DNA of 64,000 nucleotides, taken from positions 1 to 64,000 of the forward strand of contig NZ_JACHTE010000003.1 in NCBI RefSeq assembly GCF_014145395.1. Direction: 5' to 3'. Shown one piece after another: positions 57,340 to 64,000 of the stretch. Position 1 is the stretch's first letter, and every line of letters starts with the position of its first letter. This DNA is from Marilutibacter penaei. Its GTDB lineage: Bacteria; Pseudomonadota; Gammaproteobacteria; Xanthomonadales; Xanthomonadaceae. Under the pieces are notes generated by a model. The model saw only the letters and a program-made list of their open reading frames with translations. It was not told the DNA's origin and ran no database searches. The position numbers and the translations under genes are program-made.

Positions 57340-58260
57340 ATGCGCATCGTTTTTGCCGGAACCCCCGATTTCGCCGTGCCCTGCCTGCGTGCCGCCGCTA
57401 CGCGCGCCGAGGTGGTGGCGGTCTATACCCAGCCCGATCGTCCCGCCGGCCGTGGGCGCGGGCTCGCCCCTTCCCCGGTCAAACAGGCCGCACTCGAACT
57501 GGGCTTCGAGGTCCGTCAGCCCGGGAACTTCCGCGCGCGCGAAACGAAACGGGCGCTGCGCGACCTGCAGCCCGACCTGATGGTGGTGGTGGCGTACGGC
57601 CTGATCCTGCCGCAGTCGGTGCTCGATATCCCCGCGCACGGCTGCTGGAACGTACACGCCTCGCTGTTGCCGCGCTGGCGCGGCGCGGCGCCGATCCAGC
57701 GGGCGATCCAGGCGGGTGACGCGGAGACGGGCGTGTGCCTGATGCAGATGGAAAAGGGCCTGGACAGCGGTCCGGTGCTGCTGTCGCAGGCCATCGGGAT
57801 CGGCGCCGACGAGACCGGCGGGCACTTGCACGATCGCCTGTCCCAGCTGGGCGCGCAGGTGCTCGCCGATGGCCTGGGCCTGTTGCGGGCCGAGATCAAG
57901 CCGGTGCCCCGCGCCCAGCCGGAGGCGGGCGTCACCTACGCGCACAAGCTGGACAAGGCGGAGGCGAAGCTCGACTGGCACCGTCCGGCCGCCAGCCTCG
58001 CCGCGACCGTCCGCGCCTTCAACCCGTGGCCGATGGCCGAGTGCCAGCTGGCCGGCGAGCGGCTGCGCGTCCACGCCGCGGTGGCCCTCGACGAAGCGCA
58101 TGGCGCCCCGCCTGGCACCCTGCTGCGTGCAGGCCGTGAGGGCCTGGATGTGGCCTGCGGCACCGGCGTGCTGCGCATCCGCACGTTGCAGCGTGACGGC
58201 GGCAAGGCCATCACCGCTGCGGATTTCCTCAACGCGCGGCAGGACCTGCGCGCCGGCTGA
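57340..58260 (+). CDS. fmt: Methionyl-tRNA formyltransferase
   Basis: 306 residues. [16 protein letters not shown] opens the formyltransferase domain. [19 protein letters not shown] is the active-site signature with conserved Asn/His/Asp positions. The C-terminal tRNA-binding domain starts near residue 205. It formylates initiator Met-tRNA with 10-formyl-THF. The usual follower rsmB is absent; instead a convergent siroheme gene ends three bases away. Confidence 0.97.
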   Translation: MRIVFAGTPDFAVPCLRAAATRAEVVAVYTQPDRPAGRGRGLAPSPVKQAALELGFEVRQPGNFRARETKRALRDLQPDLMVVVAYGLILPQSVLDIPAHGCWNVHASLLPRWRGAAPIQRAIQAGDAETGVCLMQMEKGLDSGPVLLSQAIGIGADETGGHLHDRLSQLGAQVLADGLGLLRAEIKPVPRAQPEAGVTYAHKLDKAEAKLDWHRPAASLAATVRAFNPWPMAECQLAGERLRVHAAVALDEAHGAPPGTLLRAGREGLDVACGTGVLRIRTLQRDGGKAITAADFLNARQDLRAG

Positions 58261-58263
58261 GGC

Positions 58264-59244
58264 TCAGTCGGCCACGATGCCGGCGACGACTTCGCAGGGC
58301 AGGCCGGCCGCGCGGACCGCGTCGGCCCATCCGCTGCGTTCACCCCGGCGGAAGGCGTCGCCCGGCGCGAGAACCACGACGCGTACCCCCCGCAGGGCGG
58401 CGTCGACGACCTTCGCCCGTGCCGCTCCGTCGTCGGCGGAGAGTATCTCGACGTGGGCGTCGCGGCGTGCGAGCGCGCGCAGGTCCGGCGGGACCGCTTC
58501 GTCGTAGAACAACCGGTCGACCCGATGCATCGCGCGCAGCGCGTGCAGGGTCAACAGCGACGGGTCGCCAGGGCCGACGCCGACCAGGGCCACGCTGCCG
58601 GTCGCCGCCGGTGCATCCGCAGCCAGGCCCGCCGCGAGTGCGGCCTCCGCTTCATCGAGGCGCCGTTCGCGCAACAGCGCGGGAATGCGCCCGTCCAGTA
58701 CCGCCTCGAACCAGCGCCGCCGCTGGGCCAGGTCCGGCAGTGCATGGCGGATGGCGTCGCGATGGCGCGCGAACAGGTCGGCGAGTGGCCCCAGCGAGGC
58801 GTCGAGGGTAGCTTCCAGCTGCTCGCGCACGCGCCGGGCCAGCATCGGTGCGGCGCCGGCCGATGAGATGGCGACCAGCAGCGGGCTGCGGTCCACGATC
58901 GCCGGGACCTGGAAGGTCGACAGTGCGGCATCGTCGACGATGTTGGCGAGCCGGCGGCGGCGCCCGGCCTCGGCGGCCAGGTGGGCGTTGAAGTCAGCGT
59001 CGTCGGTCGCAGCGACGACCAGCCAGCAGCCGTCGATCCAGTCCGGATTGAAATCGCCCGGGAGGCGCACCAGCCGCCCGTGGGCCAGCCAGTCCTGCAG
59101 CGTCGGATGCAGCTCGAGCGCGAACAGCCGCACGCGGGCGCCCGCGCCGAGCAGGGCTTCGACCTTGCGCAGCGCCACGTCGCCACCGCCGACCACCAGC
59201 ACTTCGCGGCCGTCCAGGTCGGCGAACAGGGGGAACAGGCGCAT
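58264..59244 (-). CDS. cysG: Siroheme synthase N-terminal half with truncated methyltransferase domain
   Basis: 326 residues from ATG at 59244 (AAGGAG six bases upstream). Residues 1-115 are the NAD-dependent precorrin-2 dehydrogenase (LVVGGGDVALRKVEALL). Residues ~115-200 are the dimerisation and ferrochelatase part (AISSAGAAPMLARRVREQLE). The last ~110 residues begin like a uroporphyrinogen-III methyltransferase (VALVGVGPGDPSLLTLHALR) but carry APGDAF instead of GGDPF and stop at the VVAGI segment. The second half of that domain is missing. It probably only converts precorrin-2 to siroheme. Divergent from the nitrate genes, whose NirB product needs siroheme. Confidence 0.88.
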   Translation of the reverse strand: MRLFPLFADLDGREVLVVGGGDVALRKVEALLGAGARVRLFALELHPTLQDWLAHGRLVRLPGDFNPDWIDGCWLVVAATDDADFNAHLAAEAGRRRRLANIVDDAALSTFQVPAIVDRSPLLVAISSAGAAPMLARRVREQLEATLDASLGPLADLFARHRDAIRHALPDLAQRRRWFEAVLDGRIPALLRERRLDEAEAALAAGLAADAPAATGSVALVGVGPGDPSLLTLHALRAMHRVDRLFYDEAVPPDLRALARRDAHVEILSADDGAARAKVVDAALRGVRVVVLAPGDAFRRGERSGWADAVRAAGLPCEVVAGIVAD

Positions 59245-59291
59245 CGGCACTCCTTCGGGACGGGGCATCCGGCGGGACTCGCCAAACCGGA

Positions 59292-59308
59292 ATGTTGCAT
59301 GGCAACAT
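59292..59308. promoter_or_regulatory. Palindrome between cysG and nasT
   Basis: A perfect 7-bp inverted repeat ATGTTGC / GCAACAT with ATG between, placed in the 90-base divergent region. Likely an operator; the regulator is unknown. Confidence 0.45.
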
Positions 59309-59334
59309 GACTGTAACCCACCGGTGTCATCGGC

Positions 59335-59910
59335 ATGCTACGGGTCCTTCTCGTCAACGATACCGAAAGGCAGATCGGCGATCTTCGCGCGGCGCTCCGC
59401 GCGTTGGGCCATGACGTGCTCGACGGCGTGGCGACTGCGGGTGCCCTGCTGAAGGCGGTGGAGACGCAGCGTCCGGACGTGGTGATCCTCGATGTCGAAT
59501 CGCCGTCGCGCGACACCCTGGAGCAGCTGGCGGTCATGCACCGGCATGCGCCGCGGCCGGTGGTGATGTTCGCCAACGATCGCGACGAGGGGCTGATCGA
59601 GGCCGCCGTCGGTGCCGGCGTGACCGCCTATATCGTCGATGGCCTCAGCCCGCAGCGGCTGGCGCCGATCCTCCGCGTCGCGCAGGCGCGCTTCGACCAG
59701 CAGGCGCGGGTGCAGCGCGAACTCGACCAGGCCCGCCAGCAGCTGCTCGACCGAAAGGTCGTCGACCGCGCCAAGGGGCTGCTGATGGAGAAGCGCCGCA
59801 TGAGCGAGGACGAGGCCTATACCGCGCTCCGCCAGCAGGCGATGCGCCAGGGGGTGCGGCTGGCCGACGTTGCCCGCCAGATCATCGGCATGGCCGACCT
59901 GCTCGGATGA
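59335..59910 (+). CDS. nasT: NasT-like ANTAR response regulator (antiterminator)
   Basis: 191 residues. An N-terminal receiver domain (1-120; VVILDVES carries the Asp position) is followed by a short helix and an ANTAR domain (~130-185: VDRAKGLLMEKRRMSEDEAY, ALRQQAMRQGVRLADVARQII). ANTAR proteins bind paired RNA hairpins and stop terminator formation. The next gene is nasS, and a matching hairpin plus terminator lies before the transporter gene. Confidence 0.92.
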   Translation: MLRVLLVNDTERQIGDLRAALRALGHDVLDGVATAGALLKAVETQRPDVVILDVESPSRDTLEQLAVMHRHAPRPVVMFANDRDEGLIEAAVGAGVTAYIVDGLSPQRLAPILRVAQARFDQQARVQRELDQARQQLLDRKVVDRAKGLLMEKRRMSEDEAYTALRQQAMRQGVRLADVARQIIGMADLLG

Positions 59911-59917
59911 GGACCGC

Positions 59918-60982
59918 ATGACATCGAACCCTTCCGTCCTGCAGCTGGGTTTCATCCCGCTGGTCGACTGCGCACCGCTGGTGGTCGCGCGCGAACTCGG
60001 GCTGGACCGTCGCCACGGCCTGGCCTTCGAACTGCGCCGACAGGCCTCGTGGGCCGCGGTCCGCGACCGCCTGATTTCCGGCGAACTCGACGCCGCGCAT
60101 GCGCTGGCGGGCATGGTGCATGGCCTGCAGGCGGGCATCGGCGGCCCGCAGGTCGACATGGCAGTGCTGCTGACGCTCAACCAGAACGGCCAGGCGATCA
60201 CCCTGTCGACGCGGCTCGCGGACGCGCTCGCGCAGATGCGCACACTCGGCAAGGCACTGGCGACCCTGCCAAGACCGGCGGTGTTTGCGCAGACGTTTCC
60301 CACGGGTACGCATGCGATGTGGCTGTACTACTGGCTGGCGGCCCAGGGCGTCGACCCGATGCGTGACGTGCGCATCGTCACCCTGCCGCCGCCGCAGATG
60401 CCGTGGGCGATGGAGTCCGGCGAGATCGACGGCTATTGCGCCGGCGAACCCTGGTCGGCGCAGGCGGAGGCACGCGGGCTCGGACGGCGGGTGATCCGCA
60501 GTGGCGAGATCTGGCCCGGCCATCCGGAAAAGGTGCTCGCCTGCCGGCGCGACTTCATCGATGCCGATCCGGGTCGCGCCGTCGCCCTTACCGCCACCGT
60601 GCTGGAGGCCTGCCGCTGGCTCGATGACGCCGACAATCGCCGGGAGGCGGTCGAATGGCTGGCCCGCCCCGATGTGATCGACCAGCCTGCCGCGCAGGTC
60701 GCGGCCTGCCTGTTGCCGGACGAACCGGCCGTTGCGGAGCGCACCCGCCTGCGTTTCCACGGTGGCGGGGAGGTCAACATGCCCTGGCTGTCGGACGGCT
60801 ACTGGTTCCGCCGGCAGTTCCGCCGCTGGGGTTTGCTGGACGGTGCGGAGGCCATGGATCGCGAGGCCGTCGCGGCCGTGCAGCAGGTCGCGATCTACCG
60901 GGACGCGGCCCGCGTGTCCGGTGTCGCGGTGTCGCCGCACGACATTCGTGGGAGCGTGCTTTTCGACGGCGGGCGCGCCTGA
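59918..60982 (+). CDS. nasS: NasS-like nitrate sensor (NrtA/CmpA-type binding protein, cytoplasmic)
   Basis: 354 residues. Homologous to NrtA-type substrate-binding proteins (LQLGFIPLVDCAPLVVAREL, GTHAMWLYYWLAAQGVDP, ESGEIDGYCAGEPW). It has no signal peptide, as expected for NasS, which binds nitrate in the cytoplasm and releases NasT. Seven bases after nasT. GAGGACC lies before the ATG at 59918. Confidence 0.9.
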   Translation: MTSNPSVLQLGFIPLVDCAPLVVARELGLDRRHGLAFELRRQASWAAVRDRLISGELDAAHALAGMVHGLQAGIGGPQVDMAVLLTLNQNGQAITLSTRLADALAQMRTLGKALATLPRPAVFAQTFPTGTHAMWLYYWLAAQGVDPMRDVRIVTLPPPQMPWAMESGEIDGYCAGEPWSAQAEARGLGRRVIRSGEIWPGHPEKVLACRRDFIDADPGRAVALTATVLEACRWLDDADNRREAVEWLARPDVIDQPAAQVAACLLPDEPAVAERTRLRFHGGGEVNMPWLSDGYWFRRQFRRWGLLDGAEAMDREAVAAVQQVAIYRDAARVSGVAVSPHDIRGSVLFDGGRA

Positions 60983-61002
60983 CGGTTGCATTGGAAACTG
61001 GA

Positions 61003-61019
61003 TTTGTGCAGCGCACAAA
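61003..61019. promoter_or_regulatory. Palindrome at the start of the nitrate leader
   Basis: A perfect 7-bp inverted repeat TTTGTGC / GCACAAA with a three-base centre, 21 bases after nasS. It may be an operator near the leader promoter. No clear -35/-10 or sigma-54 boxes could be assigned. Confidence 0.4.
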
Positions 61020-61243
61020 AGCGCGCTAGGGTCGATCCACGGCCGATGCATGGGATCCATGCGGTGTCCGCGGAGGCAGGCAACGGTGCCGCCGCCGCGA
61101 ACGGGCCGGCAGGGGGAGAAGGTGACGATCGGGCGCCGCTGTGCGGCGTCGAGGCACGAGGGCATCCACGCGGGGGCGGGGGTGCCAGGGAGGCAGGGCG
61201 GATCGCGACTAGGCAATCGGCAGCAACCTGAAAACGAAGCTCC

Positions 61244-61274
61244 GGCAGCAGGGCCAACGCAGGCTTTCGCTGCC
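61244..61274 (+). ncRNA. ANTAR-target RNA hairpin in the narK/nasA leader
   Basis: Outer stem GGCAGC (61244-61249) / GCTGCC (61269-61274). Upper stem 61250-61255 / 61262-61267 with one bulged C. Six-base loop AACGCA, with A at position 1 and G at position 4, as required for ANTAR protein binding. It ends six bases before the terminator stem. Confidence 0.65.
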
Positions 61275-61280
61275 CAAGAC

Positions 61281-61325
61281 AACGGCGTCTTTCCCGGCAT
61301 CCACCGGGGGGCGCCGTTTTCTTTT
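61281..61325 (+). terminator. Leader terminator (attenuator) before the nitrate transporter
   Basis: Stem AACGGCG (61281-61287) / CGCCGTT (61312-61318), an inner stem CCCGG / CCGGG, and the tail TTTTCTTTT. It stands 60 bases before the transporter start and would block transcription unless antiterminated. Confidence 0.8.
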
Positions 61326-61386
61326 CCGACTTTCCAACCCATGCCGTGTGCGCCAGCGCGCCGCGGCCGTTGCAGGAGGCGTGCGG

Positions 61387-62595
61387 ATGAACCGGAGTTT
61401 CTGGCAGGCGGGCCATGCACCGACGTTGCTGTCGGCCTTCCTCTATTTCGACCTCAGCTTCATGGTCTGGTACCTGCTGGGGCCGCTGCAGGTACAGATC
61501 GCCGAGGCGCTGCAGCTCGACACCCAGCAGCGTGCCCTGATGGTCGCCGTACCGATCCTGTGCGGCGCCCTGTTGCGGTTGTTCCTCGGCCTGATGGCGG
61601 ACCGCATCGGCGCGAAGCGCACCGGAGCGCTGGCGCAGGTCGTGGTGATCATCGCGCTGGCCGTCGCCTGGAAAGTCGGCGTCCACAGCCTCGGCCAGGT
61701 GCTGCTGCTGGGCGTGATGCTCGGCGTGGCCGGCGCGTCCTTCGCGGTCGCGCTGCCACTGGCCTCGCGCTGGTATCCGCCGGAGCACCAGGGCACGGCG
61801 CTGGGCATCGCCGGTGCCGGCAACTCGGGCACGGTGCTGGCGGCCCTGTTCGCGCCGGCGCTTGCGATCGCCTTCGGCTACCAGAACGTGTTCGGCCTGG
61901 CCTGCATTCCGTTGCTGGTGGTGCTGGCAATCTTCCTGGTCTTCGCGAAGGACGCGCCGGTCGCGGTGCCGCGCAAAGGCCTGCGCGACTACGCGACGGT
62001 GCTGGTCGGCAACCGCGATTCCTGGTGGTTCATGTTCTTCTACGCGATCACCTTCGGCGGCTTCGTCGGCTTCGCCGGTGCCTTGCCCGGCTACTTCCAT
62101 GACCAGTTCGGCTTCGAGCCGAAGCTCGCCGGCTGGGCGACCGCCGCCTGCGTGCTGGCCGGTTCGCTGATGCGTCCACTGGGTGGCGTCATTGCCGACC
62201 GCATCGGTGGCACGCGCTCGCTGCAGATGGTCTATGTCGCGGTCACGGTGCTGGTCGCCACCGCGGCACTGGGCATCGGCGGTGCGGCGGCGACGGTGGC
62301 GCTGTTCGTGCTGACGCTGCTGTGCCTGGGTGCTGGCAACGGTGCGGTGTTCCAGCTGGTGCCGCAGCGCTTCGGCGCGGAGATCGGCCTGATGACGGGC
62401 CTGATCGGCATGGCCGGCGGCGTCGGTGGCTTCCTGCTTGCGGCCGGGCTGGGCGTGGTCAAGCAGCAGCTTGGTTCATACGCCCTGGGGCTGTGGCTGT
62501 TTGCCGTCGTCGCGATGACCGCGGCGCTGTGCCTGGTCGGCGTCAAGCAACGCTGGCGCCTGCACTGGGCCGCCACCGGCGCGGCACGCGTCTGA
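61387..62595 (+). CDS. NarK/NasA family nitrate transporter (MFS)
   Basis: 402 residues, twelve hydrophobic helices. MFS motif GLMADRIGAKR after helix 2. The two nitrate signatures are present: GIAGAGNSGTVLAA in the first half and LGAGNGAVFQL in the second. Arg residues in LLRLFLG and LMRPLGG are at the nitrate-binding positions. In this context (nasT-nasS upstream, nirB downstream) it takes up nitrate for assimilation. AGGAGG lies seven bases before the ATG. Confidence 0.93.
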   Translation: MNRSFWQAGHAPTLLSAFLYFDLSFMVWYLLGPLQVQIAEALQLDTQQRALMVAVPILCGALLRLFLGLMADRIGAKRTGALAQVVVIIALAVAWKVGVHSLGQVLLLGVMLGVAGASFAVALPLASRWYPPEHQGTALGIAGAGNSGTVLAALFAPALAIAFGYQNVFGLACIPLLVVLAIFLVFAKDAPVAVPRKGLRDYATVLVGNRDSWWFMFFYAITFGGFVGFAGALPGYFHDQFGFEPKLAGWATAACVLAGSLMRPLGGVIADRIGGTRSLQMVYVAVTVLVATAALGIGGAAATVALFVLTLLCLGAGNGAVFQLVPQRFGAEIGLMTGLIGMAGGVGGFLLAAGLGVVKQQLGSYALGLWLFAVVAMTAALCLVGVKQRWRLHWAATGAARV

Positions 62596-62611
62596 CCCGG
62601 AGAGCACGACG

Positions 62612-64000
62612 ATGAAGAAACCCCGGCTGGTGGTGGTGGGCAACGGCATGGCCGGCATCCGCACGCTCGAGGAGCTGCTGAAGCTGGTGCCGGACATGTA
62701 CGACATCACGGTGTTCGGCGCCGAGCCCCACCCGAACTACAACCGCATCCTGCTGTCGCCGGTGCTGGCGGGCGAGCAGGCCTTCGAGGACATCGTCCTC
62801 AATCCGCTCGAGTGGTACGCGGATAACGGCATCCGCCTGCACCTGGGCAAGCAGGTCGTGCGCATCGACCGCGTGCACCGCAAGGTGGTGGCCGACGACG
62901 GAACCGAGGCGGAGTACGACCGCCTGTTGCTGGCGACCGGATCCATGCCCTTCATCCTGCCGATCCCGGGCAAGGACCTGCAGGGCGTCATCGGCTACCG
63001 CGACATCCACGACACGCAGGCAATGATCGAGGCGGCCAGGGTCAAGAAGCACGCCGTGGTGATCGGTGGCGGCCTGCTTGGGCTGGAAGCGGCGAATGGC
63101 CTGAAGCTGCGTGGCATGGACGTCACCGTCGTCCACCTCGCCGGCTGGCTGCTGGAGCGCCAGCTCGATCCGGTGGCGGCGCAGCTGCTGCAGAAGTCGC
63201 TGGCCGAACGTGGCCTGGGTTTCCGGCTGAACACGTCGACTACCGAGATTATCGGCAACGACGCCGGCGAAGCGGTCGGCGTGCGCTTCTCCGACGGCAC
63301 CGAACTGCCGGCCGACCTGGTGGTGATGGCGGTCGGTATCCGCCCGAACGCCACGCTGGCGCAGGAAGCCGGCATCCACTGCGACCGCGGCGTGGTCGTC
63401 AACGACACCCTGCAGACCTACGACCCGCGCGTGTACGCGGTCGGCGAATGCGCCAACCACCGCGGGATCGCCTACGGTCTGGTCGCGCCGCTGTTCGAGC
63501 AGGCCAAGATCTGCGCCAACCACCTGGCGCAGTACGGCATCGGCATCTACAAGGGTTCGGTGTCCTCCACCAAGCTCAAGGTCACCGGGATCGACCTGTT
63601 CTCCGCCGGCAATTTCATGGGTGGCGAGGGCTGCGAGGACATCGTGCTGTCCGACCCGGCGGGCGGCGTCTACAAGCGCCTGGTGGTGCAGGGTGACCGG
63701 CTGGTCGGCGCCTGCCTCTACGGCGACACCGAGGACGGCGGCTGGTACCTCAAACTGCTGAAGGACGCCACGCCGATCGACGACCGCCGCGACCAGCTGA
63801 TCTTCGGCGAGACCGCGCTGGGCGAGGCGGGCACGTCGGGCCAGAGCCGCGCGGCGACCATGGCCGACGGCGACGAGGTTTGTGGCTGCAACGGCGTCTG
63901 CAAGGGCACGATCGTGAAGGCCATCAGCGAGCAGGGCCTGTTCACCGTCGACGAGGTCAAGAAGCAGACCAAGGCAGCGAGCTCCTGCGGGTCCTGCACC
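62612..64000 (+). CDS. nirB: Assimilatory nitrite reductase [NAD(P)H] large subunit (partial, 3' end outside window)
   Basis: The first 463 codons are present and remain open to the window end. FAD motif VVVGNGMAGIRTLEELL and the YNRILLSPVL segment open the FAD/NADH oxidoreductase part. VVIGGGLLGLEAANGL is the NADH motif. VYAVGECANHRG follows. At the end, VCGCNGVCKG ... SSCGSCT provides four Cys of the BFD-like [2Fe-2S] domain. The siroheme/[4Fe-4S] sulfite-reductase-like half lies beyond the window. It reduces nitrite to ammonium. It starts 16 bases after the transporter gene. Confidence 0.95.
   Translation, partial: MKKPRLVVVGNGMAGIRTLEELLKLVPDMYDITVFGAEPHPNYNRILLSPVLAGEQAFEDIVLNPLEWYADNGIRLHLGKQVVRIDRVHRKVVADDGTEAEYDRLLLATGSMPFILPIPGKDLQGVIGYRDIHDTQAMIEAARVKKHAVVIGGGLLGLEAANGLKLRGMDVTVVHLAGWLLERQLDPVAAQLLQKSLAERGLGFRLNTSTTEIIGNDAGEAVGVRFSDGTELPADLVVMAVGIRPNATLAQEAGIHCDRGVVVNDTLQTYDPRVYAVGECANHRGIAYGLVAPLFEQAKICANHLAQYGIGIYKGSVSSTKLKVTGIDLFSAGNFMGGEGCEDIVLSDPAGGVYKRLVVQGDRLVGACLYGDTEDGGWYLKLLKDATPIDDRRDQLIFGETALGEAGTSGQSRAATMADGDEVCGCNGVCKGTIVKAISEQGLFTVDEVKKQTKAASSCGSCT

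Larger units (their letters stand above)
60983..61386 (+). promoter_or_regulatory. Nitrate operon leader (404 bases, no gene)
   Basis: No open frame of note. It contains a 7-bp palindrome TTTGTGC-AGC-GCACAAA (61003-61019), a possible first ANTAR-like hairpin (61075-61093), a well-formed ANTAR hairpin (61244-61274), an intrinsic terminator (61281-61325) and a strong ribosome-binding site (AGGAGG) before the ATG at 61387. The order fits an antitermination leader. Confidence 0.7.

Noticed and set aside
60991-61022. Sigma-54 promoter before the nitrate leader
   Set aside because: Paired GG...GC elements do not occur at the required spacing.

Overview
The window is GC-rich, dense bacterial chromosome. 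Gene content and order point to a gammaproteobacterium of the Xanthomonadaceae/Lysobacteraceae, Lysobacter- or Luteimonas-like. The signs are an rRNA operon end, trxA-rho divergent from rhlB, ftsEX-rpoH, a def-fmt/dprA-smg-topA-tsaC block, a DnaK-type heat-shock sigma factor and a cyanide-insensitive-type bd oxidase. The genus is inference from gene content only. I see no integrase, transposase, CRISPR array or tRNA gene.

Layout. 1-580: 3' end of 23S rRNA, 5S rRNA and two terminators. 627-4208: four minus-strand paralogues of exported TonB-C-like proteins, two of them behind duplicated promoters. 4318-9542: a Kef-type antiporter facing a very large membrane ankyrin-repeat protein. 9535-12337: ycgL, cydB and cydA. 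12492-17610: an S9 peptidase, then DUF2950 and DUF3300 envelope proteins. 17611-19789: a less GC-rich accessory islet. It holds a promoter-like element containing a ten-G tract, a secreted phospholipase A2-like protein and an overlapping lipoprotein gene. 19863-30123: rho, trxA, rhlB, ftsE, ftsX, a double-receiver protein, ung, a ClsC-like phospholipase D and rpoH.

30190-34893: a type II NADH dehydrogenase and an NDUFA9-like SDR divergent from a GbsR/MarR regulator, then transaldolase and a NYN-domain protein. 34900-37143 is priA. It is followed by a 470-base intergenic region with a CRP/Clp-like site, two inverted DnaA boxes and an AT-rich stretch. 37614-40802: a membrane protein with a sigma-region-4-like domain, a DUF3106 protein, a DUF4286 protein and a DUF3667 zinc-ribbon membrane protein. 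40912-47013: a MATE transporter, sppA, a small lipoprotein, an SDR and two DUF4124 proteins. 47060-58260: the conserved tsaC-topA-smg-dprA-LysM / def-fmt block. It is interrupted by a chitin-active LPMO gene and by a GYF_2/RDD gene pair.

58264-64000 is a nitrate assimilation region. A siroheme synthase with a truncated methyltransferase half is divergent from nasT (ANTAR antiterminator), nasS (nitrate sensor), narK/nasA (nitrate transporter) and nirB (siroheme nitrite reductase, cut by the window end). The roughly 400-base leader before the transporter contains an ANTAR-type hairpin with an A1/G4 six-base loop, directly followed by a strong intrinsic terminator. This fits NasS/NasT-controlled antitermination.

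The least explained pieces are the phospholipase/lipoprotein pair with its poly-G promoter, the TonB-C-like paralogue array, the membrane-tethered sigma-like protein, and the pilin-like GYF_2 protein.
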